Notes: generated from the letters alone by a model not told the origin. A stretch of DNA of 64,000 nt from Chiridota heheva (GCA_020152595.1 JAIGNY010001464.1:1281001-1345000), one strand, 5' to 3'; positions 34,495 through 48,484 are shown, counted from the stretch's first letter. Numbers and translations: made by a program.

Positions 34495-35750
34495 GTTTCA
34501 AATCTAGGTACAGAGAAAATTTCCCGAAAATGAAGGAAATTTACGAAAATTGAAGAAAAATTCACAAAATGCAGAAAATGGAAGGAAATGTCCCGAAATT
34601 TGAAAACATTTTTAAAAATTGAAGAAAATATCCCCAAAATGTAGGAAATTTCACAAAAATGGAGGCAAATTTTCCCAAAAATGAGGGAAATTTTCTAAAA
34701 ATGAAGGAAATTTTCCGAAACTTGAAGAAACGTTTTTTAAATATTGAAGAAAATATCCCAAATTGAAGGAAATTTCACGAACATTGAAGACACTTTCCTA
34801 AATATTGAAGAAAATTTCCTCACAATGAAGGAAATTTGAAGAAAAATTCACGAAAATAGAGGCAAATTTTCCCCAAAATGAAGGAAATATTTCAAAAATG
34901 AAAGAAATTTTCCAAAACTTGAAGAAAACTTTCCTAAATATTTAAGAGAATTCCCCAAACGCCGAAAATTGAAAAAAACTAAAAAACTATGCAAACTGAA
35001 GGAAAATTTTCCGAAAATTGAACAAAATTTCTTGAATATTGAAGAAAATATCCCAAACTTGAAAGAAAGGAAATTTCACGAAAATGGGGGCGAATTTTTT
35101 CCGATAATGCAGGAAATTTTCCGAAAACGAAGAAAATTTACTCAAAGTTGAAGAATTTTTTTCTAAATATTGAAAAAACTATCCCCACAATGAAGGAAAT
35201 TTGACGAAAAATTCACAAAATGCCGAAAATGGAAGAACATTTCCCGAAATTTGAAAAAAAAAAAAAAAAATATTAAAAATTGAAGAAAACTTTCGCAGAG
35301 TGAAAAAAATTAGATTTGGAAATTTCACGAAAATTTAAAAAAAATTCACCCAAATGCCGAAAATTGAAGGAAATTTTCAGAATTTTTTTTTTAAATGGAA
35401 GTTTCACGAAATTGAAAGAAATTTTTTTATTTCGCAAAAGGAAGAAAATTTTCCGAAAATGAAGGAAATTTCCCGAAGAAAAAAAAAAATCCCCTAAATT
35501 GAAGAAAATTTCCGGAAAATGAAGGAAATTTCACGAAAATGGGGGCGAATTTTTTCCGATAATGCAGGAAATTTTCCGAAAACGAAGAAAATTTACTCAA
35601 ACTTGAAGAATTTTTTTCTAAATATTTAAAGAAACTATCCCCACAATGAAGGAAATTTGACGACAAATTCACAAAATGCCGAAAATGGAAGGAAATTTCC
35701 CAAAATTTGAAGAAAAAAAAGGAAATTTCAAGAAAATCCGGGAAGGGGGA
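34495..35750. repeat. GGAAATTTTCCGAAAATGAAG-type cryptic repeat, 1.25 kb
   Basis: Highly degenerate purine-rich repeats such as GAAGGAAATTTTCCGAAAA and TTGAAGAAAATTTCC. An almost exact internal duplication (GGGGGCGAATTTTTTCCGAT plus AATGCAGGAAATTTTCCG) occurs at 35085 and 35540. The Phe/Ser-rich minus-strand frames are by-products. Same motif type as at 12060-12245 and 17800-17980. Confidence 0.85.
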
Positions 35751-36249
35751 GGGGAACTGATACTTCCTTAAAATTGTGTTATCTCCATAGGCATGACATA
35801 GGAGCAAAGGCCGCGAAGAACCGATGGGGACCCGGGAAACATGGGCCTACGTTTTCTTTTTTTGTGGTTTTGATAGCACAAAAGGGCAGATCTATGGGGC
35901 GAAGCTGTAGGTAGGGGCGCTGGGGATAGCAGAAAATTGATTACTCTAGGGTTGACGTCCTGGTAGGCGATTTTTGGCTTGATTTTACTAGCAGAAGATT
36001 GCTTAAAATCGTGTCAATACCACTAAAATTAGTTAAAAGGAATATATATATTTTGGAACGAATGTTCAAATGTAGAATCCCATTGACTAAAATATGTGTC
36101 TTTAGATTGGGTCTAGGGATGGCTTTCATGTTTTTGATGTAAGAATAAAGCTTTGAGAGAAAACATTTATAGCGTTGAGAAGAAAAAGTTTATAAGAGTA
36201 TATTCTCAAGACAATTTTTTCGCCCCTGTAAACATTCGGCGCCCTCTCC

Positions 36250-36450
36250 AGAGAGAGTTGAATACACAATTACAATGACGGGGTCGTCGCCTGCGTATTC
36301 GGTTATGATAGTACAAATGCTATCACGAAGCGCTTAATACGACCCGGACGAGAACACAGGTACGACTTACGGACAGACATAACATCGACAACCAAGTCGA
36401 TGTCCACGGCCTTTGATAACCAGTTGTGGTGCACTGGTGCACCGGCGCCC
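36250..36450 (-). mobile_element. SINE body copy (219-bp family)
   Basis: ACACAATTACAATGACGGGG, GGTTATGATAGTACAAATGC and CTTTGATAACCAGTTGTGGT match the units at 16558-17190. Headless single copy. Confidence 0.8.
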
Positions 36451-38380
36451 TCTCCAAAAGCTACCAGCCGTATTCAATGATAAACTTGCTGCCCTTCATG
36501 GCAGGGGCAGATATTAAGAATTACTGACGAGCTCAGTCTCCATGCATTCTCTATTGTCCAGGCGCGAAATCCAGGGCCCCGCTCGAGTGCCAATGGTTGG
36601 GTTCGGGGTGAAGTTCCCGGAAATTTGGTCTTTCCTGGGAAAAATCGTATACTTTTACGTGCAAATAAGTATTTAAGAAGAAGCTATTGATCAACACATA
36701 CATTTTACAGGGCCTAAATATCATATTCTCTGCACGATTCATCTTCTTTGGTAAATCTTCCCCAAAATTATTAGTCTTGCAGTACTAGTGCGTCTGAGGA
36801 GCCATTTGGTCCTTGAAATGGTTCCGCATGATTGTTATCACTTTCTTGCTAAAACCGTGTCACACAAGACACACTTTAGCGAGTCAGTGCTTAGCAAGCT
36901 AGGGCTGTAGAGTTTGCATTGTAAGGTTTTCCCAGGTCACAAATTAAAGATGCCCTACTAGCTGACTAGTGTAGTCTGCACAAAGCATGCACCCCCTGCC
37001 TCTTAATTTAGGCGCAAAACAGCCATTTTAAAACTTCATTTTTTTTTCAAACCAATGTTTTTAATATTTAAAGTACATAAATTAGAAACTGCGCCATTTA
37101 ATCGCAACATCTGATTAATGTGGCTGCGTGACTTCAATATTCAGTGTTATACATGTTCCTATTAATAGGCAGTGAAGAACTTTCCTAAAATTGTACTGAA
37201 AACAAAGCATATTTCTAAATGAGGAATTGAAAAGGACCTCTATTCAAGAAATATCACTGCCCCCTAGTTTTCCTTATGTCTTTGGATTCCGTGCTTCCTT
37301 GTCATCTTGTAGGCTTTTGACAATTTGAAGTTTTGTTGTTCACCTGCAGGAACCTTAAATTTTCTTGGCCCTCTATTTTTGTCTTTGCTATGACTTTCAA
37401 CACGCCCACAAGAACACACCCACAAGCACCGATATTCACAAATAGTCTGGGCCTCTTTAATCTGAGTGGCACCAAAGGAGTATAGATATAGAAACAGCAT
37501 TTTAATTATGTTTGTTTCAAATATACAAGTTACAATCACTTATCATGCATGAAGCTACAATACTGGCCGCATGCTTCCATGCGCGTTTTAAAGGACTAAT
37601 CCTTTAATAAATCCTACAACTTACATAAAAACCAAAGCATGAATATTTTAGTTTCGCAAAACAAAATGGCTTTCTCACAAATTAATGCTGAATGAAAAAA
37701 GTAAGGAAACTTCAAGTCAGGTCCAGGCGTAATACATCATTAAATGATTGTCACTTAACCACGCCCATAGATTTTGATTTACATACAATCAGCTGTTTGT
37801 ATCCCATGTGACTTCAGTGTCGCAACAAGTTGAACCTCTGATATTTCTGACATCTATGATCTATCAATCATCTAGGTACGTACGTACAATATAGTCAGTA
37901 GTACAGGGTACAAGCGCGATAATTTAGAAAGTAAGGCCTAACGTTAGCTTTAAATTATTGTTTCCCGGATTTACAAACTGAAGGCCAACTTGTTAACTTA
38001 CTTTGTCCCAAGTTACACGTAGACCTACATCTTTGTAACCGTCCGACTTTACTGGTGAAAAGCTGAAATTTACTGTGGATAATTTTTTTGGTAGGTTTGC
38101 ATTATTTCTGATTTGTCTTCTTAACTTACTTCTGCTAACTTAAGTGAAACTGGTGGTGGTAGGCCTAGGTCCCTAGGCCCCACTATTGATACTAACGTTA
38201 GTGGTAGGCCTAACTTTAGGCCTTAATAAATTATGGCTAAGTAATTCCTTAACTATTTTAAAATATTTTTTTAGCTCTCTCCGTCTGTAGCACAAGTCAC
38301 TATTAGTATTAGCCTAAGTACACTGCATGACCATATTTTACATGTCAATGATACAGTTCATTTTGGTCAGTAGGCTACAG
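36451..38380. other. Intergenic, nothing firmly recognised
   Basis: One basic minus-strand frame (37264-37539, ending TRKHGIQRHKEN*) has no recognised domain and no supported splice partner. Confidence 0.4.
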
Positions 38381-38384
38381 TGGG

Positions 38385-38706
38385 AATAATGCACTTTTCA
38401 CTTGTATGACTCACCCCTACCCCAGCAATGACTCAAACTGGTGAGTCATTATACCAAACTGTCAGTCACCATTTAACTCTTGGGTGGGTCAATTTACTTC
38501 AGACCCATTGACTTTGTACAGTGGTGATTGATTTGGGGTAGGCCTAGGTAGCCTAAGTCATTTCACAGAAAATGTAAGTCACCTAACTTGACCCAAGTGA
38601 CTGAAGGGTGTATCAATGTACGTGTTTTGTCCACCCACTTTGCCGCAATGACTCGCCTTGTCTGGGGGTGTAGGGGTGAGTAACACAATTGACAAGTGCA
38701 TAAACT
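38385..38706 (+). mobile_element. TGAGTCA-rich MITE, copy 2
   Basis: Left end CACTTGTATGACTCACCCC, right end GGGGTGAGTAACACAATTGACAAGTG. It contains TGACTCA at about 38408 and 38429 and TGAGTCA at about 38441. The interior matches copy 3 (CATTGACTTTGTA, GTGATTGATTTGGGGTA). Confidence 0.8.
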
Positions 38707-39484
38707 GGTCAGTTTGTATGTAGGCCTAATGCTACTTATTTGTCATATACCCCTTTCCAGGCTTTTTCCCCCCATGGCTGAAGTTCACTGATTGCTGTCG
38801 TTTCTGATTTACGGCCTGATGGACTTATTCTTGTCCTATGCCGCAACGTTATACATTTCATTCTAACTGTGTTACGATGCTCTGCGACGTTTTCCGGGCT
38901 GAAACTCTCTTTCAAATGTCTTTTGCGTGTCCAGTTTTTCACTCAAAACAATTATCTAACTTCTTTTTTACGTTCCAGCGAACAAAAATCAGACAAAATA
39001 TGATCCAGCGTAGGCAAAATCAGATGATTCTTGGCACTCTCTCTCTGTCCGTTCTTCGCACTCTCTAGTATTAAGTTTGTTCTGAAGATGCCAAGTTTAA
39101 AAATGATAGTCATGTGACTGCCGCCTGATGATAATTGCAATGGCAAACTTGCAATTTCTACATGGGTCCATTTGAAATTTTGTCAGATCATGGAAATAAA
39201 AGTAGAAGAATAATTTGAATTATGCAAAGAAATGCAACTACTTAGCATTCACTTTCATTAAAAAGCTCTAAGAAGAAAAAGGTTGAATAATTATTTGCTG
39301 ATATTAAAGACGACACATAGATACCGCACATATAATTTTTCTTGCACCCGTTAGTACAATGAAGAGGCCCTGAGTACAAATGTGCAGGCATCAACAAAAA
39401 CATTTTTTTTATAATCAAATGAAGAGGATAAAATCCCCACCAGATTGCGCAAAGGAAGTAGAGTTATCACATTTTGTTGATATT

Positions 39485-39568
39485 CAACATTTGGGTGTAT
39501 ACATACATACATTACATACTGTACATACATACATATATTACATACATACATACATACATATATATATA

Positions 39569-39605
<37 letters not shown>
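39485..39605. repeat. (TACA)n microsatellite
   Basis: Interrupted CATACATACATA blocks with a short TATATATA insert. Confidence 0.95.
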
Positions 39606-39982
39606 ATTAGATGGGATATTCTTAAGCAATCTGACACACACCAGCGATAGTCGGGGGCTTGTAATCTGTGCATAGAAGAAAAGCTGGAGATACTATGCAT
39701 TAAAGGAGATTGGATCAATAGAAGATCAAAACTAATTTCGCTGTGTCGCCATGGCAACTGCAAGCCAACAAACCGTACACGAATGAAGAAGAAATAGCTT
39801 TTTGTTTGTTTAGTACATTTTGATCATTCATTTTCCTGAAGATCGCTACACTGAACGTGTGTGGCATGAAACCCAGGGTAGCAAGCATGGCAGTGTAGTA
39901 TAACTTGTATTCAATGTGATATTTTTGCTCTACTTCAGTATCGAGCACTTTACTGTTGCAAGTGATTAACTATAATTGTGTG

Positions 39983-40179
<197 letters not shown>

Positions 40180-40199
40180 CTTGTTGTAGGGTCTAGCTT

Positions 40200-41330
40200 G
40201 TTTGTTCAACAACTCATTGATCTACACAATATTTTTCCTCCCACCCTGCCCCCCTGGATGACTTCCACCCTGCCCCTCAAGAGAAAAAAGTGTATTTTTT
40301 TTAGAATAATTTTTTTAAACTTGATAATCTTAATTAACCTCATAAATAAAATACCTTACATGGATACAAACACAGAATGATAGCATAGTAAGCAATTGTC
40401 CTGTTTGGCTCATGAATGATTCTTATCAATATCAGTCAGAATAGTTTCATTCTGAGGTATGATTATGCAGTGTAGCTAAAATCCCAGAGCTTCTTCACCA
40501 TGGGATTGAGCCTTAAAGAGGCCTCTGGACTCCAAGTTGAAAAGACGGAGCGCTTGGCGTGTGCATTAATGTGCGCCTCAACAAGTCTAGCACCCTGCCT
40601 CCTTTTAAATCAAGCTAGGGGTCTGATTTGCAACATCGCTAATAATCAAAGATTAATGTTCAAGCGGAGCCCGAGTTTTATATTCTCCAAGAAACGCATT
40701 TGAGGGCAACGTCCTTTTAACAGTGCAATATTACGGAATGCCAAGCTTGACATTAATGTTTTTTTTAAAGGTGATTATATTGTTGAATTGTTTAAAAAGA
40801 AAGGAAATTGAAACCGAGAAAAGTTATAAAAAAATTGTCTTTTTATTAAAGACTATTGTACCTGTTGCAATAATAAAATACAGTAAACCAAATACTCACG
40901 GTACAGTCGTACACGAACGTGATGTATTGCACTGTACATGACAATGAAAATATTCAAAAGAAGCATTTATATTTTATAATTTAATGGACTAATTAAAATA
41001 AAACTTTAGGTGACTCACTCATTCTGATTTCATTAGACCAACGATACCTTGTTCTTTTTTAGATATCCCTACTAATCTGAGTAGAAATTTGGTCCTTTCC
41101 ACCCCTGGGAGGGGCGGAAAGCACGTTTTTTTTCGGTGGAAAGCACTAAATTTCAGTGGTGGAAAGCAGCACCGGATATAGAAAGCTACGGGATTCACTT
41201 TTTACGGGTAGATATGCTGTAGTGGGCCTTTGCTCTCATTCCCAAGGTCAGCAAGACGTCATCTTTTCCCTTTTTCCAGGGAACAATTTTTTCACCAGGC
41301 CTCCAGCCAATATTAAAGAAAAAGTATTAT
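40200..41330. other. Intergenic, nothing recognised
   Basis: AT-rich; no gene or repeat family identified. Confidence 0.4.
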
Positions 41331-41331
41331 C

Positions 41332-41569
41332 CCATAAATAAATTAAGAAGTGAATGCCGCCCTGCTGGTAACGTCACTTCCGGTTTTCAATTTTCCTTAT
41401 TGATTGCTAGAAATCTTTGATATTATCGAGAAAAAAAAGGAGGCCTCTATTTTTGGTCTGTTGGATGTGTAATCGTTAACATTGCAGATCTTTGTGATCA
41501 ATAAGGAAAATTGAAAACCGGGAATGACCTTACCAGCACAGCGGCATTTATTTATGAATTTATTTATGG
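41332..41569. mobile_element. Fold-back MITE (arms about 74 bp)
   Basis: The left arm CCATAAATAAATTAAG...CTGCTGGTAACGTCACTTCC...TTTTCAATTTTCCTTATTGA is mirrored by the right arm TCAATAAGGAAAATTGAAAA...CCTTACCAGCACAGCGGC...TATTTATGG. Loop of about 90 bp, no coding content, target duplication not resolved. Confidence 0.85.
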
Positions 41570-42069
41570 AATGATACCTCTTCTTTAATTTTTGGTTAGT
41601 TTCATGCAGAAATGTTGGCGAAAATCCTCCCTGAAGCGGATAACCAAACATGCAGTAAAAAATGGCCTTTGCAAGTCATTATTACATTAAAGTTTATTTG
41701 ATATTTTATGGACCTATTCTGACTATTAAACCTGGACTCAGAGCAGTGCACCCCCTACCTTGATCCCTCTTCTCTTATTCATTAATTAGGTCTGACGAAA
41801 ATATATTCATTTGGAACTCAACATCTCATAATGTTTATAACATATCTACGGATCTATATTGGAATACTATCAAGACGCCTACTGCTATTTTATTGACCAG
41901 TTGTGGAGCACTGGTTGGGGACACACCTGGGATTGAAGCTGAAACACTAGATCTTATTACAATTTACTTACATATGTGACTAAAACCATGATCAACATTG
42001 CTCACCAAACATCAATAATCAGTGACCTGGATGAAGCACATGTATGACGAGCTGTCAAATAATGTATAT

Positions 42070-42445
42070 AATCTGGGGAGGGAGGGGTGTGCAGCCCATC
42101 AACCAAAAACCATACCCACAGATTTTTGGGTACCTGCAGTATGAAATTATACAATTTTGATACAGTATAAAAAAAGTCATACCTGCAGTATCGATTTTTA
42201 AACAAAAATATTGCAATAATGAACCAGATGTATGAAATTGACAAAGTAAAATTTCATACATCTTTTAGGACCTGCACTTCAAAAAATGATAAAAAAAGTC
42301 ACTATGGAAATGATGTAAAAAAAGGCACCTGCAATATGAAAATGATGCAAAAAAAGGCACCTGCAATATGAAAATGATGCAAAAAAAGGCACCTGCAATA
42401 TGAAAATGATGCAAAAAAAAGACACCTGCTTGGGCGACAAATTAC
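42070..42445 (+). mobile_element. Minisatellite-bearing non-autonomous element, copy B
   Basis: GGAGGGGTGTGCAGCCCATC, AAAAACCATACCCACAGATT and TACCTGCAGTATGAAATTAT mark the left block. The 29/30-bp array is almost absent, but the second repeat type (AAAAAAAGGCACCTGCAATA + TGAAAATGATGC, about 4 units) is expanded at 42310-42425. It ends GACACCTGCTTGGG as in the other copies. Confidence 0.7.
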
Positions 42446-43104
42446 ACACTGTACATGAGTATTCACCATGGGACTTTTGTGATGTTTACACTGGGTTGTT
42501 AAAGTTAGCGATGCTAGCTATGGAAAAAGAATACTTATATCATCTATACTTACGGACATAAGAAATGGTTCAAATCTTACTCAAATATTGCTAAAATTGT
42601 ACACAAAAAAACAGTACACAAAAAACAGTTTTTATACAAAATCTAGTGTCAAATCCCTGAAATATCTTAGTGATATTTTTCTCCGCAAATGAAATATTTG
42701 CGATGCAACGTTATATGTATAGGCCTAGCTTTTTCTGTATGTAGTATAAGGAGCCTTGTAAGGCCAATCAATAAACGTCAGTGATCACTAACAAAAACAA
42801 AAAAAGCAAAAAGAAAATGTCAGCTAATAAAAAACAAAAGAAAATAGTAAATGTCTGTCATGATAAAAGAGGCCATGCTTGAAATGGAGCATTACAATTG
42901 TTAGCTACATGTCCTTCTATTCTTGTAACCCTGTAATTAATGACGAAACTGTAGCCAAATGTTGCCCTGTGTAAATGCTTGAAAGTGATTTGTCCCCCAT
43001 ACCCTTCGCCCCCATAAAAGGATAAAGAAAACTGGAGTTTTCCTCTCAACATTCCTAAACCTGTTTTGCCATTGTCATGTAGACTTCTCATATTTCCTGC
43101 CCTT

Positions 43105-43215
43105 AGTTTTCCCTTCACCCCTCCCCTCTCCTCCAATCTCCTCCCCCTTCACACACACTCCTTTCCCCTCCACACACACACTCCTTTCCCCTCCACACAC
43201 ACACTCCTCTTTCCA
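43105..43215. repeat. CCCCTCCACACACACTCCTTT tandem repeat
   Basis: About three to four pyrimidine-rich units of 25-27 bp. Confidence 0.8.
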
Positions 43216-43739
43216 TCAGAGTCACCACAGTTAATTGTTTATCAACTGATGTTGCCTTCCTTATACAGAAATAACACATCCCTGCATTGTACACACATCA
43301 TTTTGTCAAGTTTCCATGTGTTCTACAATAATGTGTTTGTAAAAATGGCTTTCCTGTCAACGTGTTTCATTATCCCTCTTTGAATTTCGTTGTCTTTGTC
43401 ATTGTCATGCTTTTGAGGCTTTCTATGGAATGAACTCTTAACCTCAAAGTTCCATAAACTGTTTGTAGCAGATGTTTTTTCATTTTTGTTTTACTTTGTT
43501 CAACCTTTTGATGCAAGTAAAAGACCATTATAAGCAACTTTTTCATACCTTGATGTCTTCACATATTGACCTTTTAATCTCAAAAATCACTCTGGCAATA
43601 AGGTTGTGGCATGTCCATTGTTAAATTAAAAGAGAAAAGAAATGGAAGGTTGTCCTTTGGATGTAATGCTGTAAGTTGGCATCTTAGGAATTGTTAAGTA
43701 CATTAAGATATGCACTCTTCTGAATCTGACTTAGGCCTA

Positions 43740-44015
43740 AAAAAGAAAGAAAAATGTTTGCTCCCTCCCCCCTTTTTTTTTTTTTTTGACCCTATCTTTA
43801 CCTTGCCTGACACACTTGTTACAAATAGACAGGACAACTTTGTATTCTCAAGCTCTTGTGGGCCGTGGGTTTTATTTTCTCCACAGAAACAGCAACATTC
43901 AACAGGCAAAGGTGGTTGCCATGCCATTTTGTAGGGATTTTTATGGAGGGTAGGGATTTACAAAAAAAAAATGCTGCCTTTATTTTTCGGTGAGTTGGGG
44001 GTGGCAGATGAGGGC
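43740..44015. repeat. Dispersed repeat shared with 53150-53420
   Basis: GGACAACTTTGTATTCTCAA, GCCATGCCATTTTGTAGGGA and TTATTTTTCGGTGAGTTGGG have diverged counterparts in the same order at 53215-53400. The family is unknown; no coding motif. Confidence 0.7.
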
Positions 44016-46265
44016 AAACAAACAACTTATAATATTGATAGAACTTATAATATTAATAGCTTAAGTTTACAATAATTCTTCTCGAGGACATTCAAAAGTA
44101 GATTCAAAACCTTTGTCATTTTTAACTGTTCTCATTCAAGAACATTAGTGAAGGATTAAATTTTTTAGAATTTTGGCCAAAAAATGCCAAATTTGGCCCT
44201 TTTCAGCCACATTTGGCAGTTTTGGGTATTTTTTGGCTTTTCAAGGTATTTTGGCATTTTTTTTTGTTTTTCCCAAAAAAGAAGCCCCTCCCCCCAACTT
44301 CTTTTTGTATTCCCCCTAAAATTACACCAGGGAGAAATCCCCCTACCTCAATTTTGAACTCTAGTGTGAACACTGTTTTTAATCTCTTACAGTATGTACT
44401 TCTTTATATTGAAAGCTTCACTAGTTGTGGAGCCCAGTCAGTTTGAACGCTTTACAAAAAGCATTACATGATGTTTGGAAAAGTATTCACTTTACTTTTT
44501 GTGTGGTTAACCTCAATCTCTAGTCAGAAAAAGTTATTTACATTTGATGATCTCAGATGACCCTGTGTAAACTTTGTAATTTGCTTATTCTGGACTGTTA
44601 TTGTGATGACAGCCTGGTAGAAACTAATCGCTGGCCAAATATTCTTTAAAATCTATATTTTAGTATAAACCATTGTTTTTTCTACTACAATATCATTTGG
44701 CTGATTTATCATTGTTAGGGAATCATGATTCAGAGATAAATGAGAACACGCCACAGTCCAATCTTTGAACAGAACATGATTTTAAAGGAAATTTGTTACT
44801 GTTTTGTTTCTTTAACGATCTTTGTTTGTACATGTTAATACTGCTGGTATACAGTATTTCTTAACATATACTGTATAGCAACATGTTGGTTACATATACC
44901 ATTTTTTATAAACTTATCATTTTTTTTTTTGAAGGAATAGGATAAACTTTGAGGTTGGTGTTATCTTTTCAAAGCTCCTAGTTTATACACAGAGGTTGCA
45001 TTATAATTTTTTGTCTGGCATATTTGGTTACGACAAGCCCTTGATATTCGGGTATTTTGTCATTTTGCCGCTGTATGTACAGGGCACTGCGTAATATACA
45101 GGGCACTTTGCGCTAGCAAAGTTTGCAAGTATCGTTAACACACACACACACACTTGTGTAGGCCTGCCTCGCTAAAGTGAATGAAAATTACGCTTAAAAT
45201 ACCCAAAACATAAAAAATTTGGACTATTATTATGATGAAAAATTTGGACTATTATTTTCATAAAAAATATTTAAGAAAAAGTTCTTACTCAGTCTTTGTA
45301 TAATACCAAAATAAAATAGAAAAATACTTTTGTTTATCGTATCCAAACTTCCATGAGGTTTTAGTGAACTTTGACCAATTGTCAACGATAATATACTATT
45401 GAGATTCGAACACCCCTACTTCTTTACAGTATAGTGACTTGACATGCAGATTGTGATCAATTCACAGATACTTCGATCTTACTTATACAACACAATACAG
45501 GAGGAAAGTAGAATCCTACATGTGCATGTAGCTAATGATATCATTGACAATTGACAGCCTGCATTCAAAACAACATCAAAACTTTCACATACAGTAGTGT
45601 ACAGTTTTAGTACTTGCCTAGTTTTTATGTACAGTACTCAAATGGACATATTGAATCATTCCGCCATTCTCGTAAGTCTTATATGTGTCATTTTTCTTTT
45701 ATTAATTTTTTTAGTAATTAAAAAACATTTTTGTGTGAAATAAAACTTTCAAATTTCATGATTTTATTCATATTAATGTAAAACTCCGGCGTAAAATTTC
45801 ACATGTTATATCTAAATTTTACGACACAGGTACGATTTGTGTTGTAAGAAATTTCAGCCATAGCGTAATATACGACATCCGTTCATTCTATGGAGTGTTG
45901 ATTCATTGAAAGAAACACTCGATTGCAGATCTGTTCGAATGTGACATCTTTGAATAAAACAACTACAGTACTGTATATGGGAAGCTTATCCGATTAAATG
46001 TGAAATCAATTTTATTCAAATAAAAGAACACATGGGCCATATATACGCTTTTTATGGTTATTATTATTTTTTTATAAATCTTTTATTGTTGGTCCAACTT
46101 CAATAAAACAGCTACACATCAACGGACAGTGTGGTTACAAATATTGTAACCATGATTCCAGATAGAATAGGAGAAATTTAAGGTAAACTAGGAAAGCTCC
46201 TGGTGTAACCCACAGAGCATTCATCCTTCATACTGTAAGCAATCATACTGTAAGCATTTCGGGAA
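44016..46265. other. Intergenic, nothing recognised
   Basis: AT-rich. A run of TTTGGC words occurs at 44170-44260. No gene. Confidence 0.4.
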
Positions 46266-46269
46266 GGGA

Positions 46270-46765
46270 GGGGGGGTGGGGGGGGGCGTGCTCTTCATGC
46301 TAAAAGTGATATGGGTGTGCAGTCCACCAACTGAAAAACATACAGTACCCGCTGTATGACAGATTTTTGTGGTAACTGCAGTATGAAATTATACAAGTTT
46401 GATACCTGCAGTATGAAAGAAGTCAATTTTGATACCTGCAGTATGAGTATTCAATGAAATATTGTAAAAATGGACCAGCAGTACAAAATTCTCACAGTAA
46501 GACCTCTTATTTGGGACCTGCACTACGAAAATGATGAAAAAAAAAAATATTTTTACTATAAAAAAAAAGAAATTAGTACAATTTTTATTATTATTATTAT
46601 TATTGTTATTATTACTATTATTATCATTATTATTGTTATTGTTATTATTATTGTTATTATTGTTATAGTAAAAACGACACCTGCACTACGATAATGGTGC
46701 AAAAAAAGGCACTTGCTTGGCACCATATACATATACCTCACATATGGAAGTGCCCTTCCCCCAGT
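46270..46765 (+). mobile_element. Minisatellite-bearing non-autonomous element, copy C
   Basis: Left block with GATATGGGTGTGCAGTCCAC, two units of CCTGCAGTATGAAAGAAG, then GGGACCTGCACTACGAAAAT, an (ATT/GTT)n expansion at 46585-46665, and CACTTGCTTGGCACC followed by CATATACATATACCTCACAT. Shortest array of the family; useful as the least expanded form. Confidence 0.75.
46590..46668. repeat. (ATT)n/(GTT)n microsatellite inside copy C
   Basis: Compound trinucleotide run; the Ile/Val-rich frames are artefacts. Confidence 0.95.
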
Positions 46766-47536
46766 AAGCATCCACTTCGGTAAAGGTTGAGAGTTCAGTA
46801 TTAATTAAGGTACAGTGCATTTCTAATTGGTTACATATTGGTACCTTTCAGTTGAGTTTAAAAACTCACAGTGAAGTGTTTAGTGGTTGCACATTGGTAC
46901 GTGCTATTTCATGCGTTTACAGTATTGTTTGTTTGATAATGTATGATTGATCATGTTGTAAGCATGTTTTTTTTTCCATTAATAATTAAGTTTTTTATAC
47001 AAGTATTTTTATCATTTGTTTGCATAGTTTTCAATATTGTGTGGTATTACACACCAGATGTTATATCAATCGAGTGTAATGTTTTAAGGGTTTGGAGGAA
47101 TTTCTATAGAATGCATCACGTAGAAGTAAGCTCATCAATTTCAACTTTTTGACCTTTCGACTTCACATGTAAATTGCACTCAAAATCTTTATTCAATTGT
47201 TTTAAGAACTACTGTATGTAAAAAAAAATCATTCGAAATATAGCACAATTTTGATATTCAATTTATACATGAACAGAAAAACCTGCAAACGATTTAAATT
47301 TGGAAGCGGCTGTCCACTTCAAAGATGATATGGATGGTGAAATTTTCAGGCCCCTAATATAGTTTTCCACCCTCATTCCCTCGTTGTTTCCACCCTGCCT
47401 CTTTTCACAAAGCATTTTTGAGAACTATTTAACCCTCTTTACACTCTGATTACAGTTCCCCAATATAAAAAGATATGGGACACTATTTGTTGTATTGATT
47501 ACTCCCTTGTTTACATTTCAAGTTCCCTCAAACCTA

Positions 47537-47964
47537 CAATCTTGGACAAATCTCGTAAAAACACTTGGTGAAAATATGTGATGTTTTTCATGAACCTACT
47601 TACTATTGTAAATTATTCCACATTTAGAAACCAAAATGCGGGAAATTTTTTCTGTTGATTCAATCTCTACTCTTTTAATTGTAATTAATATTTTAGAATT
47701 TTAAGGACATTTTTATCATTTCATTGCTGCTGCCAGTGTCCCCCTCCCCTGCCTCACTATATCAATTGTCCTCCCTTCCCCTCATTCAATGTTGGCTGTT
47801 GTTGCTGTTTTTCCTGGAAATGACGTTAAGAAAGAAAGAAATTCAACATTGAAAAGGGAGGGATTAGGGGGTTACAATTCTCGGAAAAAATATTTAAAAA
47901 ACATAACTCTATGACATATGTAGTTCTCAAAACTGAAGTGTTCCAACAGTTTTGTCCAAGATTG
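47537..47964. mobile_element. Tc1/mariner-type MITE (428 bp)
   Basis: Left end CAATCTTGGACAAA and right end TTTGTCCAAGATTG are exact inverted repeats with weaker extension (ACACTT/AAGTGT). TA lies on each side (47535-47536 and 47965-47966). Non-coding. Confidence 0.75.
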
Positions 47965-48484
47965 TAGCTGCCCTCAAAGTGCCTTTGATGTCTTGTAAAT
48001 GCTCCTTTTGGTCAGTGACACCCTGTCCCTTCCTGGATCAAACTACTATATGTTTTTTTATTGTAACAATGGATATAGTGCAGGTTCACTTCTAGCTCAC
48101 CCTGGAAGGTAATTCTTATTTCCAATAAACCGGACTCAAATATTTTTTTTCTCAATATTTTTAAGAACTATCTATAGATGATTGTGTGCAAAAAGGCACA
48201 ATTTTGATTGTGAGATGGAGGGCAAGGAATGATTATGCATGTGATTTATGTAGAATTTGTAAAATTTATTATTGATACTTTGCGAGGTATTTTTACATCT
48301 TCAGCAGGAAAATTTGCCCTGGAACAGTTTTTAATTGTCAAAAACTTATTATTATTTTTTTCTGTACAAAGCCTTGTATATGATATTTGTTCAGCTGTTG
48401 ATAGAAGTGGCAATGATTGAATGGCGCTCGCTGTCCTTCTGAGGGGACGTTAAGCTGTCGGGCCCGATGTTACAGTAGGACAGT

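Noticed and set aside
37264-37539. Basic minus-strand frame as a terminal exon
   Set aside because: No recognisable domain and no convincing upstream partner; kept only as an unassigned segment.
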